From: Hemerocallis citrina | Lineage: Eukaryota > Streptophyta > Magnoliopsida > Asparagales > Asphodelaceae | Direction: 5' to 3' | DNA length: 64,000 nucleotides | NCBI GenBank assembly: GCA_017893485.1 | Contig: JACEHZ010000600.1 | Location: 310,001-374,000, forward strand | Shown: one piece after another, positions 46,315 to 57,681 of the stretch | Position numbering within the stretch: position 1 is the first letter of the stretch | Layout: each line of letters begins with the position of its first letter | Notes under the pieces: generated by a model | Database searches by the model: none | What the model was told of the DNA's origin: nothing | Seen by the model: the letters and a program-made list of their open reading frames with translations, nothing else | Made by a program: the position numbers and the translations under genes

Positions 46315-47660
46315 GTCTCAGTTCTAAACACAAAGATTATCATTGTTTTGATCCATCAACGGGTCATGTCCGCATTTCTCGACATGTATCCTTTGTGGAA
46401 GACTCCCCTTACTACCTAACTCCCCCGGAGCATACTAAATTTCTCGATTCCCCAGTTGTTGCTAGCCCCCCGACTTTATCTTTCCGCATTCCTTTCGATC
46501 CCACTCCTCTGACTCCATTCACATCTCCTGCAGTCCTTACACATGTTGCTCCCTCTACCGAAACACCACCTGCATCCCCACAGCAGCCAGCACCCATCCA
46601 ACCTACTTCCCCACCGACATATGCACCTACTCCACCGTCATCATCCCCACACCCTGTCAGTACACCACCTCTTCGTCAGTCTACCCGTTCCACTTCTGGT
46701 ATTCCTCCGGCACGTTATACACCTGATGCCACTGGTCCTTCTGACCAGTTTGGTTTTGCCACCCTAGCTTCCTACTCACCACAGTTTCATGCATATCTCA
46801 CTTCTATACACTCTACACGTGAGCCCAGAACCTATCAAGACGCAATTCAATATCCTGAATGGAGAAAAGCTATTGCAGAGGAATTCAGTGCATTTGATCA
46901 TACTGGCACTTGGGATGTTGTTCCTCTGCCAGAGGGCGTTCAGCCTATTAGCTGCAAGTGGATCTTTAAGGTCAAATATCAACCTGATGGATCTATTGAG
47001 TGGCACAAGGATCGTCTAGTAACCCGAGGATTTACTCAGGAGCATGACATTGATTATGATGAGACATTTGCTCCCGTTGCACAGATGACTATTGTTCGCA
47101 CTCTTCTTGCTATAGCAGCCATCCGCTAATGGACGTTATACCAGATGGACGTGAAGAATGATCTTCTTCATGGTACCTTATCTGATACTGTTAATATGGA
47201 TCCTCCTCCTGGTCTCCCTACTCCTCCTCGTCATGTTTGCCGATTGCGTCGAGCTATATATGGTTTGAAGTAGGCCCCTCGAGCCTGGTTTGAGTGTTTT
47301 TGCCTTGTCATCACCAAGGCTAGTTTCAGTCAGAGTTCTCAGGACCATTCTATGTTTATGCGGTCATCACCGCAGGGGAGGGTAATTCTACTACTCTATG
47401 TTGACAATATGATCATTACTGGGGATGACTTTGCGGGCATTACATCCACCCAGAAATACCTTCATCAACAGTTCCATATGAAAGATGTAGGCAAACTACG
47501 TTATTTTCTGGGCCAAGAAATTGCTCATGGATCTCGGGAGATACTCATTTCTCAATTGAAATACATATCAAATATTATCTCCGCTGCATGCCTTTCTGAC
47601 AGTAGATCAGCCGATACACCCTTAGAGCTTCATGTGAAGCTTCGTCCCACTGATGGTGAG
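46315..47660 (+). pseudogene. Copia reverse transcriptase, first part, with mutated active site
   Basis: A Pro/Ser/Thr-rich linker (46480-46700) leads into PEWRKAIAEEFSAFDHTGTW, KWIFKVKYQPDGS and RGFTQEHDIDYDETFAPV, all copia RT hallmarks. Stops at 47127-47129 and 47270-47272 replace Trp and Gln in conserved blocks. The catalytic motif, normally Y-V-D-D-M, reads YVDNM near 47400, so the second aspartate is lost. The reading frame is cut at 47660 by the solo LTR and resumes after it. Confidence 0.88.
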
Positions 47661-48234
47661 TGTAACGCCCCGAATCCCAAAACAACTGAATTCGAGATGT
47701 TCTACAGGATCTTTTCACTTCTTTCGTACAATTTTACAAGGAATTTAAAACTTTTATTTCAACAATAATTACATCAGAGTCTTTTACATCAATAAGCAGC
47801 GGAATCAGTAAAATACAACAATATTGAATGTACAATTGTTACAACTTTAACATTTAAGTAATCAACAGCATCAATCATCTTTATATCTTCATGTAACTCC
47901 ACATCCTGCATATAAAACTGTGGGCGCATCAGTTGCTTACAACTGACGAAATATTATACACGGCCATCCTCTCTATGTCGGAAACAGTATAACGATTCTC
48001 AAATGCTTTAGTAAACACAAACTTGATCACAAACAAAGCTACAAAAGGGGCTATCCTGTTGATGTCGTGTGGTGCGGTGCACTTAGTCCTTAATGCAGTT
48101 GTTTATATTATATGACACTAATGCACACTTGTTCGGATTCTATGCATCCCATACTACATAGGTCCGAGGGCAAGCCTCTTAATCGTCTTCATTATTGTAG
48201 AGTTCAATCCCTCGCCATGACTTAATCTACTACT

Positions 48235-48845
48235 GTAATTTCAGTGAGTATCCTAGATGATTCTATGAGTACAAGCATGTATCCTGGCCCCTGGAGTAGA
48301 ATTTCGCGCCATGTCTTGACTCGTCAAGCATGCATTCTGCGATAATTCAGCCTCCTCCCTGAACACAATCCTCTTGCAGTCACCAAAACATCCCATAAGC
48401 GTGACTAAAGTCCGATCATTACTGAGTTGTGCCCGCGCCATGTCTTAACTCATCAAGCATGCATTCTGCGGCTCACATACCCGCACCGTACCCTAGCTCT
48501 CATACTCATGTTTTTCTCTCACCTTCATCACCTCCACACTATGTATCTATCTGTAATTTTGGCAAGTGTCATAGACGTTCCATGATTACAAGCACGTGTC
48601 CAAGACCCTGGAGGGGAACCTCGCGCCATGTCTTGACTCATCAAGCATGCATTCTGCGATAGTTCAGCCTCCTCCCTGAACACGATCCTCTTGCCGTCAC
48701 CAAACATCCCACAAGCATCGCCAAGATCCCGATCATTCTGGAGTATATTGCCCACGCCATGTCTTGACTCATCAAGCATGCATTCTGTGGAACACATCCG
48801 CATCGTAGACTCTAGGCTCCCATACTTATGTTTTTCTCTTACTTT
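48235..48845. repeat. Tandem duplication of about 305 bp in the solo LTR
   Basis: Two units, each containing two copies of CGCCATGTCTTGACTCATCA and AGCATGCATTCTGYG plus one TCAGCCTCCTCCCTGAACAC block. Units begin near 48240 and 48545. Confidence 0.8.
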
Positions 48846-49287
48846 CATTACAGCCTTACAATGTATTAATTATTAGAATCATGAATAAAATCAAAGCTCT
48901 AGAGTTAGCCTCTCCACTCAACCGGACTTATCATTTCATTTACACACGACCAACCTTGGTCTTCTTTTCAATATCATTTCATTTCACTGCCGGGGGAGAC
49001 TTAGCTACTCTTTCATTTCAATTTCAAATTCGCAATTTCCAATTGAGCACTTTCAGCTCATAATTCATTTTAGAGTCTCACAGACTTTCTCATCATGATC
49101 TTAGCCTTTCATATTCATTTAATTCTCAATCCTCATCTATGATTCATTTCATGTAAATTCTCAATTCAACTATGATTCACTTCATATAAATTTATGCAGC
49201 AACAAATAGAGTTTACCAATATCCAGATTCACAATCTTTACCACAAACAATTCACAAGATTTCAGATATATCAAAAAGCACTCTGGA

Positions 49288-49725
49288 CAGTCGACTGGGA
49301 ACTCTACCAGTCGACTTATCCAGTCAAATCCAGTTATTCATAACCACTCGGGAGAGTCGACTGCTGCACACGGCAGTCGGCTATTCCGCAGTGTTCCAAT
49401 TTCAATTTAACTTCTTTATAAATTTCATCTTTCATAACCTTGTGTGCATTCCACAATAAAACTCAATCAAATCTTTATAATCTCGTATTCAAACTTATTA
49501 ACTTTCATTTGTCAAAACCAATTTCAAACTCAAGAACCAGGAAACAGTTCGGTTCAGTCGACTGGTGGCAGTATCAGTCGACTGTCCCGCAAATATCTTG
49601 AAAACTCAACATCAAATTTATGATAGCAGCAGTCGACTGTAACTGTATTCAGTCGACTGTACCGCTGATGAAAACCAACTTTTTAACACTTACCAGTCGA
49701 CTGTGGAAGTAATCAGTTGACCGTC
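49288..49725. repeat. Cluster of CAGTCGACTG palindromes in the solo LTR
   Basis: About ten AGTCGACTG-type motifs, mostly in close pairs 15-25 bases apart. The equivalent cluster in the Tekay-like LTRs is at 22295-22545 and 34810-35060. Confidence 0.8.
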
Positions 49726-51434
49726 AAATCCACAATTTGCAACTTTGCATACATTTTCGACCTTTGAATCGATTTGTACTTCCATATACAAAATATAATT
49801 TATTTCCAGAATATATTCCTTTTAAAACATTATCATATATATTATCAATTCCCAAGTTCTCTTTTTCCAACCAAAATGCATCAAAACATATTTTCCAAAT
49901 AAACTATCTTCTTTTATCAAAATTTACTTTATAAAAGATCTCTATACTTGTATAAATAACATTTTGAGGTTATAAATCATACTTTTTGCCACATTTTGCA
50001 TTATTCCAATAATGTCTCAATATGCATCAATTTCATACAATCACTTCAATTCTAGCAATTCAACTAGCAATCGTAACAAGCATGGCAATTTGCATTTACC
50101 ATAATCAATTTCATGCAATCAATTCAATTTCAAACAAGTAAATCACATATCATCTATCATGCGAATTATATTCCTAAATTAGAAAGAATTTAAGAAACAC
50201 CCACCTAAAGTTGAAGAATTGATACTAAAATGAACTCCTAGAATTAGGAGCTCCTAAAGAAAGCTCCAATTGCAATCCTCCTCGAAATCCGTGCACCAAA
50301 GCAAGCCTCCAAGCTCCACATTTCGGCAAGCATCCATCAATGAGCATCTCCATCTTCATTCGGCAATCATCAAGAACAACTCCCATCTTCTTTCATATAC
50401 ACATACTATGTATGTACATATATATACATTAGTATATGTATATAGGCAAGTGGAATAGTGACTTAGGTGGAGAATGGGAATGGCTTTGCTGCCATTTGGT
50501 TGGTTTCGGCATGGGCAAGAGAGAAGGAGAAGAAGAGATGAGAGAATGAGAGATTAAGGGTGCACTTTTATAAGAAAACTAATGGGTAGTTAGTATAACT
50601 ACCTCCACATGAACACCACTAACCCATTATAAATTTTGTAACTTACTTTCCCTCTTGTTTTCAAAATCAAAACTCCAGAATTTCCCTCTCCTCATGAGCA
50701 GCCCGGTCCCCAAATTGTGTGCACATCGCACGTGTGCACGTGCACGTGCTTTGTGTATACCCAAAAATAAATTATTTAATTAATCCCTTTACAACAATTA
50801 TTTATATATGTAATAAATATGTAAAATTAACTTTAAAATTATACTTTCCATGCACAATAAAAATAGACACTCACATTTTCATGAAAATTATTTTGAAAGA
50901 ATAATACGCTTAAAACACGTGCATCAAAACACGTGCGTCGCCCGTAAAATCTCAAAAATACAAAAATTGACTTTATGAACCGAAAAATATTTATAATCAA
51001 TTAGAATGCAATAGAAAGTATATTTAATATACATATTTGATAATATACTCAAACATACAGAAAACACGTGTATTGCACGTAGAAAATTTATTTTAATAAA
51101 GATAGTCAAAAATTGAGTTTTCGTTTACAAAACAAATTCAAACATGTTTATAAAGATAAATAATTGAAATCCATTGAAAACTTTGCACGTAACGGTGGAA
51201 TACCCAAAATCGACACGTGCATTGATAATACGTAAAAAGCACGTAAAAACTCAAAGATTGAAATCTAGCATTCGAGTTGTCTCAAATGTGATTTTAAGAA
51301 TACGGGATTGCATAAATAATCAGAATTCAAAATACAGATCAAAATGCGTTATGGATATAATCAATAACAGTACAAAATGTACGTGCGTAACACCCGAGGG
51401 CAAAATTGTCATTTAAATTTTGCGGGGTGTTACA

Positions 51435-52123
51435 GTGAGCTCCTTCCTGATCCCACTAGATACAGACAGATTGTTGGACAACTTGTCTACTTATGCATGA
51501 CCAGATCCGATATTGCTCACGCAGTCAGTGTTGTCAGTCAGTTTGTTTCTGCTCCTACATCAGTTCACTACGGTGCTCTTCTTCGAATTCTAAAATACCT
51601 TCGGGGCACTATTACTTGCTCATTATTTATGCATGCTACATCTAAATTAGAGCTGAGTGCATATTCTGATTCAGATTGGGCAGGTGATCCAACTACCAGA
51701 CGGTCTATCACCAGTTTCTGTCTATTTCTTGGTGATTCGCCGATCTCATGGTGAAGTAAGAAATAGGCAGTTGTTGCATGTTCTTCGACTGAAGCTGAGT
51801 ACAGAGCAATGGTAGCTACTACTAGAGAGATTGTTCATATTCGTTGGCTGTTATCATATATGAGTGTCGCTCTTACAGGAGCTACTCCTCTTCATTGTGA
51901 TAACCGGAGTGCATTGCATATTGCAAGTAACTCGGTCTTTCATGAGCGAACGAAGCATATAAAGATTAATTGCCATTTTGTTCGTAAGCGCTTTGAGGCA
52001 TGGACCATTTCTCTCCATTCTGTTACATCTTCCCAGCAGACTGCAGATTTTTTCACCAAATCACATACTGTTCAGAGATTTAGATACTTAGTAGGCAAAC
52101 TCACACTATTTGACCCATCGTGA
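51435..52123 (+). pseudogene. Copia RT end and RNase H
   Basis: Continues from 47660. Blocks are YRQIVGQLVYLCMTRSDIAH, LRILKYLRGT, AYSDSDWAGDPTTRRSITSF (RNase H, first Asp) and [11 protein letters not shown] (Glu), then [14 protein letters not shown] (Asp) and [15 protein letters not shown]. Two stops lie close together near 51754 and 51765 where the family has Trp and Gln. After 52123 the element ends with a G-rich polypurine tract (GAGTTTGAGTGGGTG) and the LTR. Confidence 0.88.
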
Positions 52124-52136
52124 GTTTGAGTGGGTG

Positions 52137-52260
52137 TGTTAGATATTATTATAGTCTCATATTGGTTGTAGAGTTGTTTTGATATTTGTTCTCCTCCTAT
52201 ATATAGGTGGTATTGTACTTGGTTGAACTTAATTCAATATTCAGTTTTGTTTTTATCTCT
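52137..52260 (+). repeat. 3' LTR of the short-LTR copia element, truncated
   Basis: Begins TGTTAGATATTATTATAGTC and matches 43882-44005 with a few substitutions. It stops at ATCTCT; the final GATTTATCTTAACA of the 5' LTR is not present. Confidence 0.85.
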
Positions 52261-52496
52261 AACCCAAACGCTCTATAATATTCAAATTTTATAGAGAGTT
52301 CAGATTATCCACCCCGAACGCTTTTTCGAAGGGCCTAACCATGCACCAACCAAACGCAACCTTACCTTTACTAAGAAAATAGAGAGTTCACATATTTGTA
52401 GGAAAACAACTTTTTATTCAATAGTGCATTGAAATCATCAAAAAATTAATACAGCTATTAATGATAACATTAGAAATAAAAACTGCATTGTGTGTG

Positions 52497-52563
<67 letters not shown>
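52261..52563. other. Short unannotated stretch and (TA)n microsatellite
   Basis: 52261-52499 has no recognised feature apart from a repeated ATAGAGAGTTCA. 52500-52563 is a pure TA run that leads into a Helitron copy. Confidence 0.6.
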
Positions 52564-52566
<3 letters not shown>

Positions 52567-53003
52567 AAATACAAAGAAAGCTATCAAGTGGCTCTCCTTT
52601 AATCCTCCAAAAATCAAAGGCCCAGATCTAACCTCATAAAACTTATTTTCCTTCCCAAAAGTTTTCCCCCAAAACTCAAATTCAAATCCCTCACCCAAAA
52701 CAACTCCTATATTTATTTAATCTTTTTTTTTCTCTCTCTTCCTCCCTCCCTCTTCTATTCAAAAAATTAAGAAAATAAAAAAATTTAAAATTTAAAAAAT
52801 TTAAAAATTTAAAAATTTTAAAAATAATTCAAAAAAATCAAAAAATCATATAATATGTTTTTCGCTGGACCCTTAAAAGTTTCTCATATAATATATTTGC
52901 TACTTCAATTAATTTGCTGGACCTCCAAAACTATTTTATATTATCAAATAAGGTGCACTATTCCGAAGACGTGCCGTAGGCACGTGTCAACGGGCAAACC
53001 TAG
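52564..53003 (+). mobile_element. Nonautonomous Helitron, family A, copy 6
   Basis: Starts near AATACAAAGAAAGCTATCAAG and ends in the conserved hairpin plus TCAACGGGCAAACCTAG, then T. Sequence and length resemble copies 1 and 4. Confidence 0.8.
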
Positions 53004-53166
53004 TATATATATATATAACACAAAGAAAGCTATCAACTGGCTCTCATTCATTTGGAAGAAAATCAACGGTCTAGATTTTTGCTCCCAAAAGATATTTTTC
53101 CTCCCAAATATTTTCCCCCCAAAATTCAAAAATTTTCCCCCAAAACAAAACAACTCCTTCATTTAT

Positions 53167-53168
<2 letters not shown>

Positions 53169-53213
<45 letters not shown>
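53169..53213. repeat. (CT)n microsatellite
   Basis: About 22 CT units inside Helitron copy 7. The Ser/Leu frame across it is an artefact. Confidence 0.95.
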
Positions 53214-53217
<4 letters not shown>

Positions 53218-53359
53218 ATTTTTTCTCATTTTTCATAATTCTTTCTATTTCTTCACCTTTTTTTTAACTCAGGTATGTAAAAAAAAACAGTTAATGTTTT
53301 TTTTAGTTATGCAATTTCAGATTATGCTTTTTTTTATTATTTCAAATTTTTCATTATGT

Positions 53360-55472
53360 ACCCTCTTCCCTCCTCTTTCTCGCTCTATTTTATTTTCTCT
53401 CTATTTTTAGGATTTTGTGGCTCCTCTTTGTGCTGCTATTTATTGTTTATTTGCGGTGGTCTTATTGTGTGAGTTTGGCTCTTTAGTGCATTTGAATCTA
53501 TTGTCCTATGCTTTTTTATTTGTTGGTGTTTTTCTTTGAGGCTTACTTGTGCTGGTTTCAGCCATGAATCTCATTTTAACTATTGCTAGTTCTGATAGCT
53601 CAGTGACGGTCAAGGATTCAAGGAGTAACTTGTCATCTCCTCTTCTTTCTAACTCCTTGCGCTCTCGTTACTCCCCCACCTTCCCGATTTTCCCTTTCTC
53701 TTGTTGGTCCGACTCTCTTCTGGTTTGTTTCAGGTGCCTCCTTCCTGGGCATTTTAAACGAATGTGTCCGAATAAAATGAAGTGCATTTTCTGTGGCAAA
53801 CTTGGTCACTCGCGCAGTCGATATTTTTCCCATAAAAAACTCCTTGGGTTTCTCAGAGGCAAACCCTTACCGGCCAAACTTATCTCCTTTCTTAACTATC
53901 CCCTCTTAAAGCGCAAACTTAATGCATGCTTAGAGAGGCAGAATAGTTTGGAGTCAGGAAAGGATTCGGGCTCCTCCACAGTACCCCTTATCCATGTATG
54001 AACTCCATTACTTCTTCCACCGATCACTGTGATCCGCTGGCTACTTTTCAGTCTCCTAATATTGCTAACCTTTTTATGGGTCGAAAGGTTTATTCGAAAC
54101 TTGTTTCATATCCTCGCTTGGGTACTTATAAGGCTCGTCCCCATTCTAAATCTGTGGTTCCTAAGTCGAGATTGAGTCTGGATAAGAATTCTGTCTTGTT
54201 TAAATTCTTAATCTTGTCATTCTTGGTTTCGAAGTGCGATGGGGAGCGCTCACCAACGCCTCTTTTTAGATTCTCAGGTTCCCCCTGCGAATGCTAATGC
54301 TTATTTTAAGTCTCCTTCCTTAGCTTATATTTCTCCTTGTTCTATGACGATTTCTTCTCCCAACCATTCTATGTTCTTTTTTCATTTTCCTGGATGCATA
54401 TTCTCGTTTTATCAATTTTTAGGGGTTCAATCTTATCTCGACCATCTCCTGATGGAGGTTATGCATACCCTTCATTCTTTCCCCCTTAACTTTTCACCGA
54501 TTCTTGATGACTCTTCTTTCTCCCATTTTTCCTATCCCTCGATCTCCATTCCAATAGCATCATCATGCTCTTTCAATTGTCTCTCACCCGCTTCTTGCCT
54601 CAACAAAGACGAAGCTAGCTTGCCTGACCTTGCTGTGATGTCGTTCCCTTTGATGGAGGCCAATCCTCCCTCCGCTAAGCGTAAATACAAGAAGAAAATC
54701 TGTAATAACTTGGAGATTCGTGTGAGTGCTCGTATTTTGATTAAGAAAGCAGCGACTATGTGAGCTCATCATCTTGTGCACAGATAATTTTTTTAGATGT
54801 ATGTTTCTTCCTTTACTGTGTATGTGTCGATTTCATCGATGGGTCTCCCGGAGAGAGTGTGCATTTCTCTCCTCCTATCTTCTTATTATTTGTGTCTTTC
54901 TTCTATGCGTTAGTTTTTATCTTCTCATTTTTTTCAAGGCTGTTACCTTTGAATTACACACTCTCTATTGGCTTCTTGGTATTGTTTTCGTGCGTTTTCT
55001 CTTTTTTCTTTTCTGTGCAGGTTGTGTTTTGTGCCTTCGTGTGGGGCTGTATTGCCCCCGGTGTCTTGATTCTGTCAGATGGATTTGCTACACAATTTTC
55101 GCTCAGGTCATCAAGGTTTGCGTGCTCCCAAATTTGATTTTCTGATCGTTGCAGTCCCTTCTGCCTTGCGGATGTTAGCCTCAGTGGGTGTCTCCCATCC
55201 TATTTGGTGCGGCAAGGTGTCTTGTTCCTTTATTTGCTTTGTTATTCTGGCTGTTTGCTATGTCTCCCTTCTCGGTGTAGTTCTTCTTTTGGGTCGCAGA
55301 TCTCGTATTTGCGTGAGGCTCATCCGATTTTGTAATCTTTTTCGTAATTTTCTTTCTATTTTACTGCTTGTAAACACTTGTATATATTCCTATATCTAAA
55401 CTGTTTTTTAATATATATATTTTTTGATGACTGGAGCCATTTGGCTCTATCCGAAATATCCAAAAAAAAAAA
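53360..55472 (+). mobile_element. ORF1-only LINE with 9-bp TSD and poly-A tail
   Basis: Ends in CCGAAATATCC followed by 11 or so A residues. A 9-bp TSD, TCATTATGT, lies at 53351-53359 and 55473-55481. It has a T/C-rich 5' region, an ORF1 with zinc knuckles, and about 700 bases of T-rich 3' region, but no endonuclease or RT. This is the structure of a half-LINE that must borrow the enzymes of a full element. Confidence 0.8.
53549..54763 (+). pseudogene. LINE ORF1 (RNA-binding, zinc-knuckle) with frame breaks
   Basis: Frame 53549-54001 has two CCHC knuckles in a row: CFRCLLPGHFKRMC and CIFCGKLGHSRSRY (last Cys changed to Tyr). The same arrangement (CFRCLQQGHIKKFC, CLFCQKDGHSRPKC) occurs in the ORF1 at 60686-63124, so both are related LINE families. 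Later parts continue in other frames (53998-54297 and 54239-54763), ending with a basic RKYKKK segment and ARILIKKAATM. ORF1 proteins bind the element RNA. The changed cysteine and frameshifts indicate a pseudogene. Confidence 0.7.
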
Positions 55473-56260
55473 TCATTATGTTTTTCTTTCGGATTATGCT
55501 TTCATAACTCAATAACATTCACTTCCATTTAATTGCTTTTGAATTACCATATTTGATCTGATTGTATTATACTTCACTGAGTAATTGTTTTAGATTAGAA
55601 TACTACACTGGGTTAATTTCGATTAGCATTTTTTTAATGCAATTTCGGATTATATTTTTTTGAATATTTGGGTATTTGCTGCTTCGAAAGATCGTTAAAA
55701 ATTCTTTAATTAACTCACTTGATCCTGCTTTTATGGAAAAATCCATGCTTAATCCCAATATTTCAGGTTTTCGTAGCTGCAAAATTGTATCTTGATCTGC
55801 TTTGCTGCAATTTTACTTCACGTATATATCACAACAAATTTTCTATTTTTAAATTCATACATGGTTAACTACATAAAAAATAAATAAGGGAAAACTAACT
55901 CATGCAGTTTGTGGCGTTAACCATAATTCATGCAGTTAGTAAATGAATTGCTACTTATGTTAGACTCTAAATAAAAAAGGAAATCTCTTATGCTCAAGTC
56001 ACACATAGCAAGGAATTTTCGATTCACTACTGTTGTAGATTCACAATACTATTTTTGAATTCCAAGCTGCAGACAAATAATCCTGCAATATACAAACTAA
56101 TAAACATTAAGATCACTTCATAATCCTATTTCAAAGTACATTAATTCATCAACGTATACATAAACATCTATATAAATCATCTCTTACTGTTTACATGATT
56201 TTTCATATGTTGTATCGTTCCGAATATGTGTCGTAGGCACGGGTCCACGGGCATACCTAG

Positions 56261-56337
<77 letters not shown>
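56261..56337. repeat. (TA)n microsatellite at a Helitron 3' junction
   Basis: Starts immediately after the CTAG end of Helitron copy 7. Confidence 0.95.
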
Positions 56338-56340
<3 letters not shown>

Positions 56341-56346
56341 CTCTTT

Positions 56347-56630
56347 TGTTGTGCACTCGGCCTTCCCGCCTTCGTATTGACGATCCGAACTGTTCACATT
56401 GATCTACACATCTAAAATATGTAAAACCAAATCATTTGAAATTCATATGCCCATCAATTGAAGTGCTACAAAATTGTACGGTTGAAAATCGTTACTTTTT
56501 ATAGTCACGTGATGGATTGGCAAATGAATTTCAAATTGTTTGATTTTACATAATTAGACTAATTTAGAGGTGTAGATCAATGTGAATGGCTCGGATCGTC
56601 AATACGAAGGCGGGAAGGTCGAGTGCACAC
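56347..56630. mobile_element. Fold-back MITE, copy 1
   Basis: The arms GTGCACTCGGCCTTCCCGCC... and its reverse complement ...GGCGGGAAGGTCGAGTGCAC pair over about 125 bases on each side, including the CGTATTGACGATCCGA and TTGATCTACACATCTAAA blocks. A second, older copy of the same family lies at 56790-57660. Confidence 0.8.
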
Positions 56631-56658
56631 GAGTGCACACGACGGCCTAGGAAAGGGA

Positions 56659-56776
<118 letters not shown>

Positions 56777-56789
56777 ATATATATATATA

Positions 56790-57660
56790 TGGTTATGATC
56801 ACGTGAAAACTACTTCGATAAGAACTATGTGTGAATATTTTTTGGGATTTAAATTGAAAAATATGAACAGTTCAATCTAATCTACACATCTAAATTAGTA
56901 TATAAATGAGAAATCATGTCTTTTGAGTTTTGTTTGTCTGTGCACTAAAGTGTTACAAATTATATGGCTAAAAATCGTTATTTTTTATAATGACATGGTG
57001 GATGGGAAAATGTAGAGCTGGTATCGGGTCCTATCGGGTTGGGTCCACCACTATCCGAACCATGACCCGGTACATCACAGGTCCAAAAATTGGACCCGGA
57101 CCCGGACTTGCAAGAATCGGGTTCCGGTCCGGGTCCAGGTCCCAGTTAAAAAAACCTACCCAGCGGGTCGAGTAACGGGGGATAAATATTTGCACTTAAG
57201 TATTTTTTCACCCGATACCCTACGGTTCTAACAAATTTAATTTGCACTTAAGTACATGAATAAATATTATATTTATCTTCAACAATTACTATTGACATTT
57301 ATATCCATATAATCTCATTATTCAAATTCCATAATTTTTGTGGTATTTTTTAACGGGTCCGGGTCTGGGTCTGGGTTCGGGTTTGAATTGGGTCTATTTT
57401 GAGCGACCCAGATCCGGAAGTGCATCGGGTCTTATTTAGGACCCGGACCCGGACCAGTATAGATCGGGCCGATTCTGGTCCAATGCCAGGTCGGGTCCAG
57501 GTATCAGGTTTTTGTACTAGCCCTACGAAAATGAAGTTCAAATGACTTGATTTTATATAATTAGACCAATTTAGTCATTCTAAACAATGTGAATCGTTCG
57601 GATCATCCGTGTGATCACTATGTAAAAAGTTATCATGAACCTTATCGTGAGAACTAGTTC
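56790..57660. mobile_element. Fold-back MITE, copy 2, interrupted by an hAT-like element
   Basis: Left part has AATCTAATCTACACATCTAA and TGGCTAAAAATCGTTATTTT; right part has GACTTGATTTTATATAATTAG and CAATGTGAATCGTTCGGATC. Both match copy 1 at the corresponding places. The hAT-like element at 57013-57525 sits near its centre. The outer ends (GGTTATGATCACGTG and CGTGAGAACTAG) are only partly inverted, so limits are approximate. Confidence 0.65.
57013..57525. mobile_element. hAT-like nonautonomous element with 8-bp TSD
   Basis: Left end TAGAGCTGGTATCGGGTCC and reversed right end TAGGGCTAGTACAAAAACC resemble hAT termini. The flanks GGAAAATG (57005-57012) and CGAAAATG (57526-57533) match at seven of eight positions, the hAT TSD size. 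The interior has repeated CGGGTCC and GGACCCGG motifs in opposite orientation in the two halves. It has no transposase. Confidence 0.75.
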
Positions 57661-57681
57661 TCACAAGACCACTCCCATATA

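Larger units (their letters stand above)
47661..51434 (-). mobile_element. Gypsy-type solo LTR (3.77 kb) inserted in copia RT-RNase H
   Basis: Starts TGTAACGCCCCGAATCCC and ends GCGGGGTGTTACA. A perfect 5-bp TSD, GTGAG, lies at 47656-47660 and 51435-51439. Orientation is minus, because its left end is the reverse complement of the 3' end of the Tekay-like LTRs (ATTCGGGGYGTTACA). The copia frame continues across the insertion if one TSD copy is removed. It contains a 300-bp tandem duplication (48235-48845) and a GTCGACTG cluster (49288-49725). No coding region is present. Confidence 0.92.
43882..52260 (+). mobile_element. Ty1/copia element with very short LTRs, split by a solo LTR
   Basis: Plus-strand order: short LTR, PBS, leader, protease, integrase, RT, [solo LTR 47661-51434], RNase H, polypurine tract, LTR. 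The LTRs are about 139 and 124 bp. Gag is missing or unrecognisable; the space 44034-45150 is leader-like and contains an ATT microsatellite. Coding parts have stops, one frameshift zone and a mutated RT active site. The 3' LTR lacks its last 15 or so bases and no TSD is seen, so the right end was lost by deletion. Short LTRs suggest an Ale/Retrofit-type lineage, which is inference. Confidence 0.85.
53004..56260 (+). mobile_element. Nonautonomous Helitron, family A, copy 7, carrying a LINE
   Basis: Begins after copy 6 with a TA run and ACACAAAGAAAGCTATCAAC. Ends at 56260 with CGTTCCGAATATGTGTCGTAGGCAC hairpin remnant and GGGCATACCTAG, then T. The interior includes a CT microsatellite (53169-53213), a 2.1-kb LINE (53360-55472), and 0.8 kb of AT-rich sequence in which I see no gene. 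Confidence 0.7.

Noticed and set aside
54760..55399. Cys/Phe/Leu-rich membrane-like frames after LINE ORF1
   Set aside because: T-rich 3' region of the LINE; two frames are equally open and no protein motif is visible.
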